Below are positions 41,153-49,677 of a DNA stretch of 64,000 nucleotides, piece after piece. A model generated the notes under the pieces. That model was given only the letters and a program-made list of their open reading frames with translations, was not told the DNA's origin and did no database searches. This stretch comes from CAXTSE01 sp964246985 (GTDB taxonomy: Bacteria > Actinomycetota > Actinomycetes > Actinomycetales > Microbacteriaceae). Within the stretch, counting starts at the first letter, position 1, and each line of letters starts with the position of its first letter. The stretch lies in NCBI GenBank assembly GCA_964246985.1, contig CAXTSE010000005.1, positions 1 through 64,000 on the forward strand, read 5' to 3'. The position numbers and the translations under genes are program-made.

Positions 41153-42241
41153 TCAGCGAGGGTCGACGTACACCCGCTCCGCACGTGCCGACGCCCGCGC
41201 CACGATCTCGTCGCCGATCGACCCCGCCCAGGCCGCCCACTCCTCGGGGGTGGGCTCGCCGTCGTCTCCTGATCCGAACACGGTCGCGATGTCACCGACC
41301 GCCGGCGCCGGCCCGTCGCCGAGCGCGATGGTGAGGGTGTCGACATCGATGTCCGTGACCTCGCGTCGCTCGCCGGCGAGCATCACCCACGCGCCCGATC
41401 CGGACGCCCCCAGCACCGAGGGCGGCACGCCGTCGGCCGACCCGATCGCGATGATCGCCGTGCCGTCGCCGACCTCGAGCACGGGTGCCGTCACCGTCAT
41501 CACGGGACGGAGTCCGAGTCCACGGGCGTCGACGTCGTCGAAGGGCGAGATGCCGTAGGCCGCGATCCCGAAGCGCACGAGGTCGAGGCGTGCGTCGGGC
41601 ATCCGGATCCCTGCCGAGCTCGCGGCGAGGTGCAGCACCGGCGCGTCCGGCTCGCCGGCGGCCGGGACGCCGAGCGCGACGGCGACGGCGACGGCTGCGC
41701 GGAACTCCCCGAGCGCCTGGGCATCGTCCTCGGGCGACGCATCGGCGAGGTGCGACCAGAGACCGGCGATCCGCCCGTGCCCTGCCTCGGACGCCTCCTG
41801 CGCCGCCGACACGAGTCCGGGCCAGTCCTCCGGGCTCGCGCCGTTGCGATGCAGACCCGTGTCGATCTTCAGGTGCACGGATGCGACCCCGGCTCCGCCC
41901 GCCGCGGCCGCGACGACCGCGCGCAGCTCCGTGAGCGAGGAGACCCCGAGGTCGACCCCGGCGGCGATGGCCGCTGCGAAGTCGGTGTCGCGGCCGTGCA
42001 ACCACGCGAACACCGGCACGGTGATGCCGTCGTCACGCAGGGCGAGAGCCGCGGGCACCTCCAGGACGGCCAGCGAGTCGGCGCCCGCCTCGAGAGCGGC
42101 GCGCGCGAACGGGAGCATCCCATGGCCGTAGGCGTCGGCCTTCACCGCGAGCATCGTGCGCGCCGGCGCTGCGAGAGCGACGAGGTGGGCGACGTTCGCG
42201 CGGAATCCGGCGATGTCGAGGGTGATCGTCGGGCCGGTCAC
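41153..42241 (-). CDS. alr: Alanine racemase-like subunit A: PLP lysine present, catalytic tyrosine lost
   Basis: 362-aa fold-type III PLP protein of normal Alr length. The barrel domain is complete: MLAVKADAYGHG with the PLP Lys34, HLKIDTGLHRNG, and RFGIAAYGISP. The C-terminal domain is degenerate. The GYADG motif that carries the second catalytic base (Tyr265 of Geobacillus Alr) reads GSADG (Ser268, codon TCG at 41438-41440), and the GRVCMDQ strand is replaced by ERREVTDIDVDTL. In Alr homodimers each site takes Lys from one chain and Tyr from the other, so this chain alone cannot form a complete site. Its ATG overlaps the stop of the preceding gene by four bases. Confidence 0.9.
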   Translation of the reverse strand: MTGPTITLDIAGFRANVAHLVALAAPARTMLAVKADAYGHGMLPFARAALEAGADSLAVLEVPAALALRDDGITVPVFAWLHGRDTDFAAAIAAGVDLGVSSLTELRAVVAAAAGGAGVASVHLKIDTGLHRNGASPEDWPGLVSAAQEASEAGHGRIAGLWSHLADASPEDDAQALGEFRAAVAVAVALGVPAAGEPDAPVLHLAASSAGIRMPDARLDLVRFGIAAYGISPFDDVDARGLGLRPVMTVTAPVLEVGDGTAIIAIGSADGVPPSVLGASGSGAWVMLAGERREVTDIDVDTLTIALGDGPAPAVGDIATVFGSGDDGEPTPEEWAAWAGSIGDEIVARASARAERVYVDPR

Positions 42242-42957
42242 CGGGCACTCCTCGCGACACGTCTAATGCGCGACCCGAGTCCCGCCGTCAGCTGAACCGG
42301 GTCGCGCTCGGTGGCGGTCGCCCAGTCGAGGGCGGAGGGGGCGCCGAGCGCGGGATCGCCGAAGACGACGACGTCTGCACCGACGTCGGGTCGGACGTCG
42401 TCGCAGTCGACCACGAACTGATCCATGGCGACGCGACCGACCAGGGGCCGGCGCACCCCGGCGATGCGGACCTCGCTGCGGTTCGAAGCGAGACGCGGCA
42501 GCCCGTCGGCGTACCCGAGGCCTACGAGCGCCAGTGTCGTGGGGGAGGAGGTGCGGTAGGTGTAGCCGTACGAGACGCCGGCGTGGGCGCCGACGTGCTT
42601 GACCGCGATCACCTCGGCGACCAGCGTCAGGACCGGAACCGTCGCGGCATGATCGGCCAGGCCGTAGACCTCGGCTCCGACCACGTCGACGTCGTCCACC
42701 GCGGGGTGTCGACCGATCCGCAGGGCGGTGCGGGGATATCCGACGGCGACGGCGACGTCGACGTCGCGCTCGTCGGAGACGACCAGGCCGACGACGTCGA
42801 GGTCGCGCGCGGCCGCCGCGACGACCGCGAGGCCGTGACCGTACGCATCCGCCCGCACATCGACGAACGACCCCGACGCCTCGGCCAGGTTGGCCGACAG
42901 GGCGTCGAGGTCGATGACCGCACGGCGGCGGACGCCGGCGCGGGGAGCTGAGGTCAC
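42238..42957 (-). CDS. Alanine racemase-like subunit B: catalytic tyrosine present, PLP lysine lost, shortened barrel
   Basis: 239-aa Alr homologue, about 120 residues short. The start is the GTG at 42957; the frame open to 43143 upstream is unconserved. The lysine motif reads VDVRADAYGHG (Arg35, codon CGG at 42853-42855) in place of V-KADAYGHG. After it, only about 60 residues lead to VYGLADH, so the central barrel with DTGMGR and the PLP phosphate contacts is deleted. The C-terminal domain is intact: LGLGYADGLPR with Tyr149 and GRVAMDQ with Met178. These are exactly the parts the next gene lacks. Stop and start of the two genes overlap (ATGA), favouring 1:1 synthesis. I infer a heterodimeric racemase. 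Confidence 0.85.
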   Translation of the reverse strand: MTSAPRAGVRRRAVIDLDALSANLAEASGSFVDVRADAYGHGLAVVAAAARDLDVVGLVVSDERDVDVAVAVGYPRTALRIGRHPAVDDVDVVGAEVYGLADHAATVPVLTLVAEVIAVKHVGAHAGVSYGYTYRTSSPTTLALVGLGYADGLPRLASNRSEVRIAGVRRPLVGRVAMDQFVVDCDDVRPDVGADVVVFGDPALGAPSALDWATATERDPVQLTAGLGSRIRRVARSAR

Positions 42958-42979
42958 GGGACGAGGGTAGCTGGCGAGG

Positions 42980-43028
42980 GCGCCCTTCGAGACGCGTCGC
43001 TTCGCGGCGCTCCTCAGGGAGCGGAGGA
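42980..43028. repeat. Dispersed palindromic intergenic repeat
   Basis: The segment with gcccttcgagacg and the hairpin CGCTCC-tcag-GGAGCG (43008-43023) resembles the widespread Micrococcales intergenic element reading roughly CCCTGAG...TCGAAGGG. It sits between the racemase-like and DUF7455 genes, both on the minus strand, and may also act as a terminator. Only one copy is seen in this window. Confidence 0.45.
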
Positions 43029-43030
43029 GA

Positions 43031-43258
43031 CTACTCGGTCGGGGCCGCGTGCAGGCGAGCGGTCTCGTCGTGCCAGGCGATCGCGGTCGGGGCCAGCTTC
43101 TCCTTGAACTTCGCGCCGTGGTGCGCGCAGAAGAGGAGGTCACCGGAGGCGAGCGTCACGCGGATGTACGCCTGCGCGCCGCAGCTGTCGCAGCGATCGA
43201 ACGCCGTGAGGGTGTTGAGCTCGAGTTCGTCGATGGCGTCTGAGGTGATCTGCGACAT
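43031..43258 (-). CDS. DUF7455-type small zinc-binding protein
   Basis: 75-aa cytosolic protein. ATG at 43258 is chosen because GGGAG precedes it by about 8 nt; the frame open to 43420 is upstream noise. The core is FDRCDSCGAQAYIRVTLASG followed by LLFCAHHGAKF: a CxxC plus CxHH set that would bind one zinc ion. Such proteins are widespread in actinobacteria, often near sigA or topoisomerase genes as here. Function unknown. Confidence 0.85.
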   Translation of the reverse strand: MSQITSDAIDELELNTLTAFDRCDSCGAQAYIRVTLASGDLLFCAHHGAKFKEKLAPTAIAWHDETARLHAAPTE

Positions 43259-43464
43259 GGTGTGCTCCCTCGGGATCGGTTCGCGTGGTAGGTCTTCGTC
43301 AAGTGAAGCACGAGGGTGAGACCCTGGTGTGTCATTGACGTTGCGTTTCGCTGTGCGCGTAGCCACCAGGCGGATCCGGGTGTCGCACCGAGGGTCGTGC
43401 CCGACTCTCATTAGGCTCAACGGTGGCCCTCGGGCCCGTATTCCCTACAGCGAGGAGCAGTGCC

Positions 43465-45573
43465 GTGGCGAGCGCCGTGCCGGAGTCATCCGCCTACAAC
43501 GCGCGTCATCTCAGTGTGCTCGAGGGGCTCGAGGCCGTGCGCAAGCGGCCGGGCATGTACATCGGATCCACAGACTCCCGCGGTCTCATGCACTGCCTCT
43601 GGGAGATCATCGACAACTCAGTCGACGAGGCCCTCGCCGGGCACGGCTCGAGCATCGAGGTCGTCCTGCACGCCGACCAGAGCGTGGAGGTGCGCGACGC
43701 GGCGCGCGGCATCCCCGTCGATATCGAGCCCAAGACCGGACTCAGCGGCGTCGAGGTCGTCTTCACCAAGCTGCATGCCGGCGGCAAGTTCGGCAGCGGC
43801 TCCTACGCGGCCTCGGGCGGACTGCACGGGGTCGGCGCCTCGGTCGTCAACGCTCTCAGCGAGCGCCTCGACGTCGAGGTCGACCGGAACGGGAAGACCT
43901 GGAAGATGTCGTTCCACCGCGGCGAGCCCGGCACCTTCGCCGACGCGGATCCGTCACACCCGACTCCGGATGCGCCGTTCAGCCCCTTCGTATCGGGGAG
44001 CGAGCTCGCCGTGGTCGGCAAGGTGGCCAAGGGCGTGACGGGCACGCGCATCCGCTACTGGGCGGATCCGCAGATCTTCACCCGCGGTGCGGCCTTCCAA
44101 AGCGACGAGCTGTTCGAGCGCGCGCGGCAGACAGCGTTCCTCGTGCCCGGCCTCGGCATCGAGATCGAGGACCGCCGCGGCGCCGAGCCGGTTGCCGAGT
44201 CGTTCCGCTATGCGGGTGGGATCGCCGAGTTCGTCGACTTCCTGGCCGCGGACGCCCCGATCACCGACACCTGGCGCATCCAGGGCACCGGCGGCTACAG
44301 CGAGACGGTGCCCGTGCTGCAGGAGAACGGCCACATGGTCGCCACCGAGCTGCAGCGGGAGTGCGAGGTCGACATCGCGCTGCGCTGGGGCACAGGGTAC
44401 GACACCGTCTTCCGCAGCTTCGTCAACATCATCGCGACGCCGAAGGGCGGCACCCACCAGAGCGGCTTCGAGCAGGGGCTGATGAAGTTCCTGCGCTCGG
44501 AGGTGGAGAAGAACGCCCGTCGGCTCAAGGTCGGCTCCGACAAGCTCGAGAAGGAGGACATCCTCGCCGGGCTCACCGCGGTGCTGACCGTCCGCATCCC
44601 CGAGCCGCAGTTCGAGGGTCAGACGAAGGAGATCCTCGGCACGCCGGCGATCCGCGCCATCGTCGCGACCACGATCGCCAAGGCGATGGCCGAGCGCTTC
44701 GCGAGCCCGAAGCGGGACGACAAGGCGCAGTCCGCTCTCGTGCTCGACAAGATCGTGGCCGAGATGAAGAGTCGCATCTCGGCGCGTGCGCACAAGGAGA
44801 CCCAGCGACGCAAGAACGCGCTCGAGTCGTCGTCGCTGCCGGCGAAGCTGGTCGACTGCCGCTCGAACGACGTCGCGGGCACCGAGCTCTTCATCGTGGA
44901 GGGCGACTCGGCCCTCGGAACGGCGAAGCTCGCGCGCGACAGCGAGTTCCAGGCGCTGCTGCCGATCCGCGGCAAGATCCTGAACGTGCAGAAGGCCTCT
45001 GTGTCGGACATGCTGTCCAACGCCGAGTGCGCGTCGATCATCCAGGTCATCGGCGCCGGATCCGGCCGCACGTTCGACATCGAGGCGGCCCGCTACGGCA
45101 AGGTCATCATCATGAGCGACGCGGACGTCGACGGCGCTCACATCCGCACCCTGCTGCTCACCCTGTTCTTCCGCTACATGCGACCGATGATCGAGGAGGG
45201 GCGCGTCTTCGCGGCGGTGCCCCCGCTGCACCGGGTCGTCATCAAGAACCCCGGATCGAAGCCGAACGAGATCCTCTACACGTACTCCGAGGCCGAGCTG
45301 CAGGGCGTGCTCGCCGGGCTGAAGCGCACCAATCGCACCTACCAGGATCCGATCCAGCGCTACAAGGGACTCGGCGAGATGGATGCCGACCAGCTGGCCG
45401 AGACGACGATGAGCAAGGCGCACCGCACCCTCCGCCGCGTGCGTGTCGTGGATGCGGAGGCGGCCGAGAACGCGTCGCGCGTCTTCGAGCTGCTCATGGG
45501 GAACGACGTGGCGCCGCGCAAGGACTTCATCATCGCCGGGCAGGGACTCGACCGCTCGCGCGTCGACGTCTGA
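43465..45573 (+). CDS. parE: DNA topoisomerase IV subunit B (ParE)
   Basis: 702-aa ATPase subunit of a second type IIA topoisomerase. It has the GHKL ATPase (RKRPGMYIGSTDSRGLMH, DNSVDEALAG, LHAGGKFGSGSYAASGGLHGVG), a transducer domain, the TOPRIM Mg site (FIVEGDSALGTAKLARD, IIMSDADVDGAHIRTLL) and the C-terminal RYKGLGEMDADQL. The ATP motif normally DxGRGIP is DAARGIP, an unusual change at the first Gly. GTG at 43465 has GAGGAG 7 nt upstream. An alternative GTG at 43423 lies 5 nt after a TAGGCT -10 (43412-43417) and would add 14 residues by leaderless initiation. The partner parC is at 47.2-49.7 kb. Confidence 0.92.
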   Translation: MASAVPESSAYNARHLSVLEGLEAVRKRPGMYIGSTDSRGLMHCLWEIIDNSVDEALAGHGSSIEVVLHADQSVEVRDAARGIPVDIEPKTGLSGVEVVFTKLHAGGKFGSGSYAASGGLHGVGASVVNALSERLDVEVDRNGKTWKMSFHRGEPGTFADADPSHPTPDAPFSPFVSGSELAVVGKVAKGVTGTRIRYWADPQIFTRGAAFQSDELFERARQTAFLVPGLGIEIEDRRGAEPVAESFRYAGGIAEFVDFLAADAPITDTWRIQGTGGYSETVPVLQENGHMVATELQRECEVDIALRWGTGYDTVFRSFVNIIATPKGGTHQSGFEQGLMKFLRSEVEKNARRLKVGSDKLEKEDILAGLTAVLTVRIPEPQFEGQTKEILGTPAIRAIVATTIAKAMAERFASPKRDDKAQSALVLDKIVAEMKSRISARAHKETQRRKNALESSSLPAKLVDCRSNDVAGTELFIVEGDSALGTAKLARDSEFQALLPIRGKILNVQKASVSDMLSNAECASIIQVIGAGSGRTFDIEAARYGKVIIMSDADVDGAHIRTLLLTLFFRYMRPMIEEGRVFAAVPPLHRVVIKNPGSKPNEILYTYSEAELQGVLAGLKRTNRTYQDPIQRYKGLGEMDADQLAETTMSKAHRTLRRVRVVDAEAAENASRVFELLMGNDVAPRKDFIIAGQGLDRSRVDV

Positions 45574-45595
45574 CTGGGCGTTCACCTCGGACGTT

Positions 45596-45601
45596 TAGCC
45601 T
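45596..45601 (+). promoter_or_regulatory. -10 element, leaderless promoter of the carboxylesterase
   Basis: TAGCCT, seven bases before the ATG at 45609. Confidence 0.5.
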
Positions 45602-45608
45602 GTCGCCC

Positions 45609-47141
45609 ATGATGCCGTCGCTGCTCCGGACCGTCGCCGGCGGGCAGATCGAGGGCGCGACGCGACGCGGACTGCGGATGTGGCGGGGCATCCCGTACGC
45701 GGCGCCTCCGGTGGACCAGCTGAGATTCCGCGCTCCTGCCCCGGTCGTCTCGTGGGCCGGCGTGCGGTCGGCAATCGAGTTCGGACCCGTCGCGCCCCAG
45801 GACCGCGAGGGCATGTTCCTCGGGCCGCCGGCTCATATCGCGATGGACGAGGACTGTCTCACTCTCAACGTGATCTCGCCCGATGACGATCGGCCGCAGC
45901 AGCGACCGGTCATGGTGTTCATCCACGGCGGCGCGTACAGCGTGGGGTCGTCGCGCGAGACGCGATTCCTGGGGGAGTCGCTCGTGCGCGAGGGAGGCGT
46001 CGTCTTCGTCAACGTCAACTACCGGTTGGGCGCCCTCGGCTACCTCGACTTCTCGGCCTTCTCGACCGCGGAGCGCCCCATCGACACCAACCTCGGGCTG
46101 CGCGATCAGCTGCAGGCGCTGGAGTGGGTGCAGGCGAACATCGCGGCCTTCGGCGGGGATCCCGCCAACGTCACCCTGTTCGGGGAATCGGCCGGTGGCA
46201 ACGCGGTGACGACGCTGATGGCGGTGCCGCGAGCCGAGGGCCTCTTCGCGCGCGCGATCGCCCAGAGCGCGCCGACGAACGCCATCTATCCGCGCGAGGT
46301 GACAGCCGAGTGGGGGAGGGAGTACGTCGAGCTGCTCAGCGAGGTGGTCGACGACGCCGACGTCGAGAGCGCCTCGGCCGACGAGGGCGCGCGGCTGCTG
46401 ACGACCGCGAGCGCGGACGCCCTCGTGCGGGCGACGACCCTGATGGAGCGGCGGTCGCCGGATCACCTCCCCGGCACGATCGCGCTGGCCCCGGCGATCG
46501 ACGGCGACCTCCTGCCCGAGCGGCCACTCGATGCGTTCAAGGCGGGCCGGGCGCACCGCGTGCCGCTCATCATCGGCACCAACGACCGCGAGGGCTCGCT
46601 GTTCCGCGGACGCATCGACATCCTCGCGACGACGCCGTCGCGCATCCGCTACATCTTCGCCAAGACGCGCAAGAAGGCGCGCAAGCGGCTGAAGGCGCAG
46701 TACCCCGGACTCCCCGCCCGGCGGGCCGCCGCCGACTTCGCGGGCGACTACGCATTCTGGTTCCCGTCGGTGAAGGTGGCCGAGCGTCACGCCGATGTCG
46801 CGCCGGTCTACATGTACCGCTTCGACATCGCGCCGCGCCTCGTGAGGCTGGCCGGCTTCGACGCCACCCACGGGCTCGAGCTGTACGCCCTCTTCGACCG
46901 CATGGACGAGCGCTTCGCCCGCATCATGGGCCTGCTGGGCGGACGCCGTGACTTCCGGCGCACGGGCGAGCGGATGCGGCGGCACTGGCTGCGATTCGCC
47001 CACGACGGCACGGTGGAGGGCTGGCCGCGGTACACGCGGCGTCGGCGGCGGACGCTGATCTTCGACCGGGTCGACAGGATCGAGTTGGACCCACGGGGTG
47101 AGCGCCGGGTCGCGTGGGCGGAGTTCGTGCCGCACATCTAG
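45609..47141 (+). CDS. Type-B carboxylesterase
   Basis: 510-aa alpha/beta hydrolase of the carboxylesterase/lipase type B family. It shows the N-terminal RGIPYAAPPV, the oxyanion-hole FIHGGAYSVGS, the nucleophile elbow FGESAGGNA (Ser about 196), the acid region IIGTNDREGSLF, and the catalytic His in FDATHGLELYALF. There is no signal peptide, so it is probably cytosolic. The substrate is unknown. It lies between parE and parC, convergent with parC. The very basic RRRRR tract near the C-terminus is unusual but in frame. Confidence 0.88.
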   Translation: MMPSLLRTVAGGQIEGATRRGLRMWRGIPYAAPPVDQLRFRAPAPVVSWAGVRSAIEFGPVAPQDREGMFLGPPAHIAMDEDCLTLNVISPDDDRPQQRPVMVFIHGGAYSVGSSRETRFLGESLVREGGVVFVNVNYRLGALGYLDFSAFSTAERPIDTNLGLRDQLQALEWVQANIAAFGGDPANVTLFGESAGGNAVTTLMAVPRAEGLFARAIAQSAPTNAIYPREVTAEWGREYVELLSEVVDDADVESASADEGARLLTTASADALVRATTLMERRSPDHLPGTIALAPAIDGDLLPERPLDAFKAGRAHRVPLIIGTNDREGSLFRGRIDILATTPSRIRYIFAKTRKKARKRLKAQYPGLPARRAAADFAGDYAFWFPSVKVAERHADVAPVYMYRFDIAPRLVRLAGFDATHGLELYALFDRMDERFARIMGLLGGRRDFRRTGERMRRHWLRFAHDGTVEGWPRYTRRRRRTLIFDRVDRIELDPRGERRVAWAEFVPHI

Positions 47142-47193
47142 CCGCGGGGAAGGTCTCGGCATGTCGGCGCGGCCGACTGCTCGACCACCGGCG

Positions 47194-49665
47194 TCAGAGC
47201 GAGCGGCCGACGGATCCGATCGCCGCGTCCAGGGGGGTCCCCGAGGCGTCACGTTTGGCGCCCGAATCGGGAAGGGTGCGCAGCGACCCGTCGCCGCCCA
47301 CCGCCAGAGCCGGGGACGGGCCCGCCCACGCCACAACGAGCGACGCCTCGCCCTTCAGGAACGCGTGCGCCCGCACGCCTCCGGTCGCTCGGCCCTTGGG
47401 CGGGAACTCGCTCAGCACCGAGACCTTGCCGCGGTGCGCGTCGGTGCCGGGCAGGGTGTCGGCGGGCGCGGAGATCGTGGCGACCACGGCATCCGAGGTC
47501 GGGTCCACGGTGCCGAAGAAGATCACCGTCGCGCCCGACGAGAGGTTGATGCCGGCCATGCCGCCCGCGGCGGTTCCCTGGGGGCGCACGGCGGCGGCGG
47601 AGAACCGCAGCAGCTGCGCGTCCGACGAGATGAGCACGAGCTCGTCGGTGTCGTCGCCCTGCGAGACCCCGACGACCTGATCGCCCGCCTTCAGCGCGAT
47701 GACCTCGAAGTCGGGCCGGTTGGGGTAGCCGCCGGCGGTGACGCGCTTGACGATGCCCTGCGCTGTGCCCAGCGCGATCGGGCGGTCGGAGGTCAGCGAC
47801 ACCAGACCGAGCACCCGCTCCTTCTTGTCGACGAGGCCGAGGTAGTCGGCGATGCGAGCACCGGCGGCGAGCTGCACCGAGTTGGACGGCACCGCAGGCA
47901 GGTCGACGGGGGTGAAGCGCACCAGCCGTCCGCGCGAGGTGATCGCGCCGAGCTCGCCGCGCGTGGTCGTCGTCACGGTCGAGCGGATCGCGTCGTGCCT
48001 GCTGCGGCGTGTCGCTGCGGTGGGCGGCTCGGTTCCCTCGGGCAGGTCCACGCGCACGGCGCGCCCCGTCGTCGAGAGCACGACGATCGTCGCCACATCG
48101 GCGATCTCGAGCGCGGGACCGCCCGTGGCGGCCGCCCGCCGCTGCGCAGGAGTGGACGCCACCGACGCCCGCGCCTCGGTGAGCAGGGTGCGGCGCGGGG
48201 TGCCGAACCTGTCGGCGACCTCGTCGAGCTCGTCGCCGACGCGCACCCGCACCAGGCTGGGATCGGCGAGCAGGGCCTCCAGCTCGGCGATCTCGGCCTT
48301 CAGCTTGTCGCGCTCGGCCTCGAGCTCGATCCGGCTGAAGCGGGTGAGGCGTCGCAGCTGCAGCTCGAGGATGTAGTCGGCCTGCAGCGTCGAGAGGTCG
48401 AAGACCTCGATGAGCCGCTCGCGCGCCTGGGCCGTGTCGTCGCTGCCGCGGATGACCTGAATCACCTCGTCGATGTCGAGGATCGCGATCAGCAGGCCGA
48501 GTACCAGGTGCAGGCGCTCCTGCCGCCGCGTCAGGTTGAAGCGCGCCCGCCGCGTGACGACCGAGATGCGGTGGTCGAGGTAGACCTGCAGGAGCTGCTT
48601 CAGGCCCAGCGTCTGGGGCGTGCCGTCGACAAGGGCGACGTTGTTGATCGAGAACCCGTCCTCGAGGGGGGTGAGGCGGTAGAGCTGCTCGAGCACCGCC
48701 TCCGGGCTGAACCCGGTCTTGATGCCGATGACGAGTCGGAGGCCGTGCTTGCGATCGGTGAGGTCGGTGACATCCGAGATCCCGGTGATCTTCTTGGACT
48801 GCACCCCGTCCTTGATCTTCTCGATCACCTTCTCGGGACCGACGAGGTACGGCAGCTCGGTCACCACGAGGCCGGTGCGCCGGGTCGACAGCTGCTCGAC
48901 GCTGACGCGCGCGCGGGTCTTGAACGAGCCGCGGCCCGTGGCGTACGCGTCCTTGATGCCGTCGAGCCCGACGATGGTCCCGCCGGTCGGCAGGTCGGGA
49001 CCGGGCACGTAGGCCATCAGGTCGTCGAGGGTGGCATCCGGGTTCTCGAGCAGGTGACGCGCGGCCGCCGCGACCTCGATCAGGTTGTGCGGGGCCATGT
49101 TGGTCGCCATGCCGACCGCGATCCCGGACGCCCCGTTCACGAGGAGGTTGGGATACGCCGCCGGCAGCACCGCGGGCTGCGTCAGCTGGTTGTCGTAGTT
49201 GGGCACGAAGTCGACGACGTCCTCGTCCAGCCCGTCGACCATGGCGAGCGCGGCCGCCTGCAGCCGCGCCTCCGTGTATCGGGATGCGGCGGCGCCGTCG
49301 TCGAGGGTGCCGAAGTTGCCGTGGCCGTCGACCAGCGGGACCCGCATGACGAAATCCTGCGAGAGGCGCACAAGAGCGTCGTAGATGGCGGTGTCGCCGT
49401 GCGGGTGCAGGCGCCCCATCACGTCGCCCACGACACGGGCGCTCTTGACGTGGCCGCGGTCGGGACGCAACCCCATCTCGCTCATCTGGAAGAGGATGCG
49501 TCGCTGCACGGGCTTGAGCCCGTCACGCGCGTCGGGCAGGGCACGCGAGTAGATCACCGAGTAGGCGTACTCGAGGAACGAGCCCTGCATCTCGACGGAG
49601 ACGTCGACGTCGTCGATGCGCTCACCGGCTGCAGGCGTGGACGAGGACGAATCAGGGGGAGTCAT
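47194..49665 (-). CDS. parC: DNA topoisomerase IV subunit A (ParC)
   Basis: 823-aa DNA-cleaving subunit of the type IIA topoisomerase. It has RALPDARDGLKPVQRRIL, the quinolone-determining region HPHGDTAIYDALVR, the active-site Tyr130 in AAASRYTEARL, and a C-terminal beta-pinwheel. The GyrA box (QRRGGKG-like) that allows negative supercoiling is absent: the best candidate reads PPKGRATGGVRAH. This supports topoisomerase IV, a decatenase, rather than gyrase. Encoded opposite to parE with the esterase gene between them, a common actinobacterial layout. Confidence 0.92.
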   Translation of the reverse strand: MTPPDSSSSTPAAGERIDDVDVSVEMQGSFLEYAYSVIYSRALPDARDGLKPVQRRILFQMSEMGLRPDRGHVKSARVVGDVMGRLHPHGDTAIYDALVRLSQDFVMRVPLVDGHGNFGTLDDGAAASRYTEARLQAAALAMVDGLDEDVVDFVPNYDNQLTQPAVLPAAYPNLLVNGASGIAVGMATNMAPHNLIEVAAAARHLLENPDATLDDLMAYVPGPDLPTGGTIVGLDGIKDAYATGRGSFKTRARVSVEQLSTRRTGLVVTELPYLVGPEKVIEKIKDGVQSKKITGISDVTDLTDRKHGLRLVIGIKTGFSPEAVLEQLYRLTPLEDGFSINNVALVDGTPQTLGLKQLLQVYLDHRISVVTRRARFNLTRRQERLHLVLGLLIAILDIDEVIQVIRGSDDTAQARERLIEVFDLSTLQADYILELQLRRLTRFSRIELEAERDKLKAEIAELEALLADPSLVRVRVGDELDEVADRFGTPRRTLLTEARASVASTPAQRRAAATGGPALEIADVATIVVLSTTGRAVRVDLPEGTEPPTAATRRSRHDAIRSTVTTTTRGELGAITSRGRLVRFTPVDLPAVPSNSVQLAAGARIADYLGLVDKKERVLGLVSLTSDRPIALGTAQGIVKRVTAGGYPNRPDFEVIALKAGDQVVGVSQGDDTDELVLISSDAQLLRFSAAAVRPQGTAAGGMAGINLSSGATVIFFGTVDPTSDAVVATISAPADTLPGTDAHRGKVSVLSEFPPKGRATGGVRAHAFLKGEASLVVAWAGPSPALAVGGDGSLRTLPDSGAKRDASGTPLDAAIGSVGRSL

Positions 49666-49670
49666 AAGAT
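49665..49670 (+). promoter_or_regulatory. -10 element of the phosphodiesterase gene
   Basis: TAAGAT, seven bases before the ATG at 49678; it overlaps the start of parC on the other strand. Confidence 0.45.
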
Positions 49671-49677
49671 CGGCCCC

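Noticed and set aside
42958..43143. Upstream extension of the short racemase-like gene that might restore a full-length Alr
   Set aside because: The extra residues are Ser/Arg/Pro-rich with no Alr similarity. The missing part is internal, after the lysine motif, so extension at the N-terminus cannot supply it.
47163..47177. GTCGGC/GCCGAC hairpin between the esterase and parC as terminator
   Set aside because: Only six paired bases with a tiny loop in very GC-rich DNA; such stems are expected by chance.
47098..49677. Long plus-strand extension in front of the phosphodiesterase (total 1231 codons)
   Set aside because: The extension is antisense to parC. Family similarity starts only at 49678.
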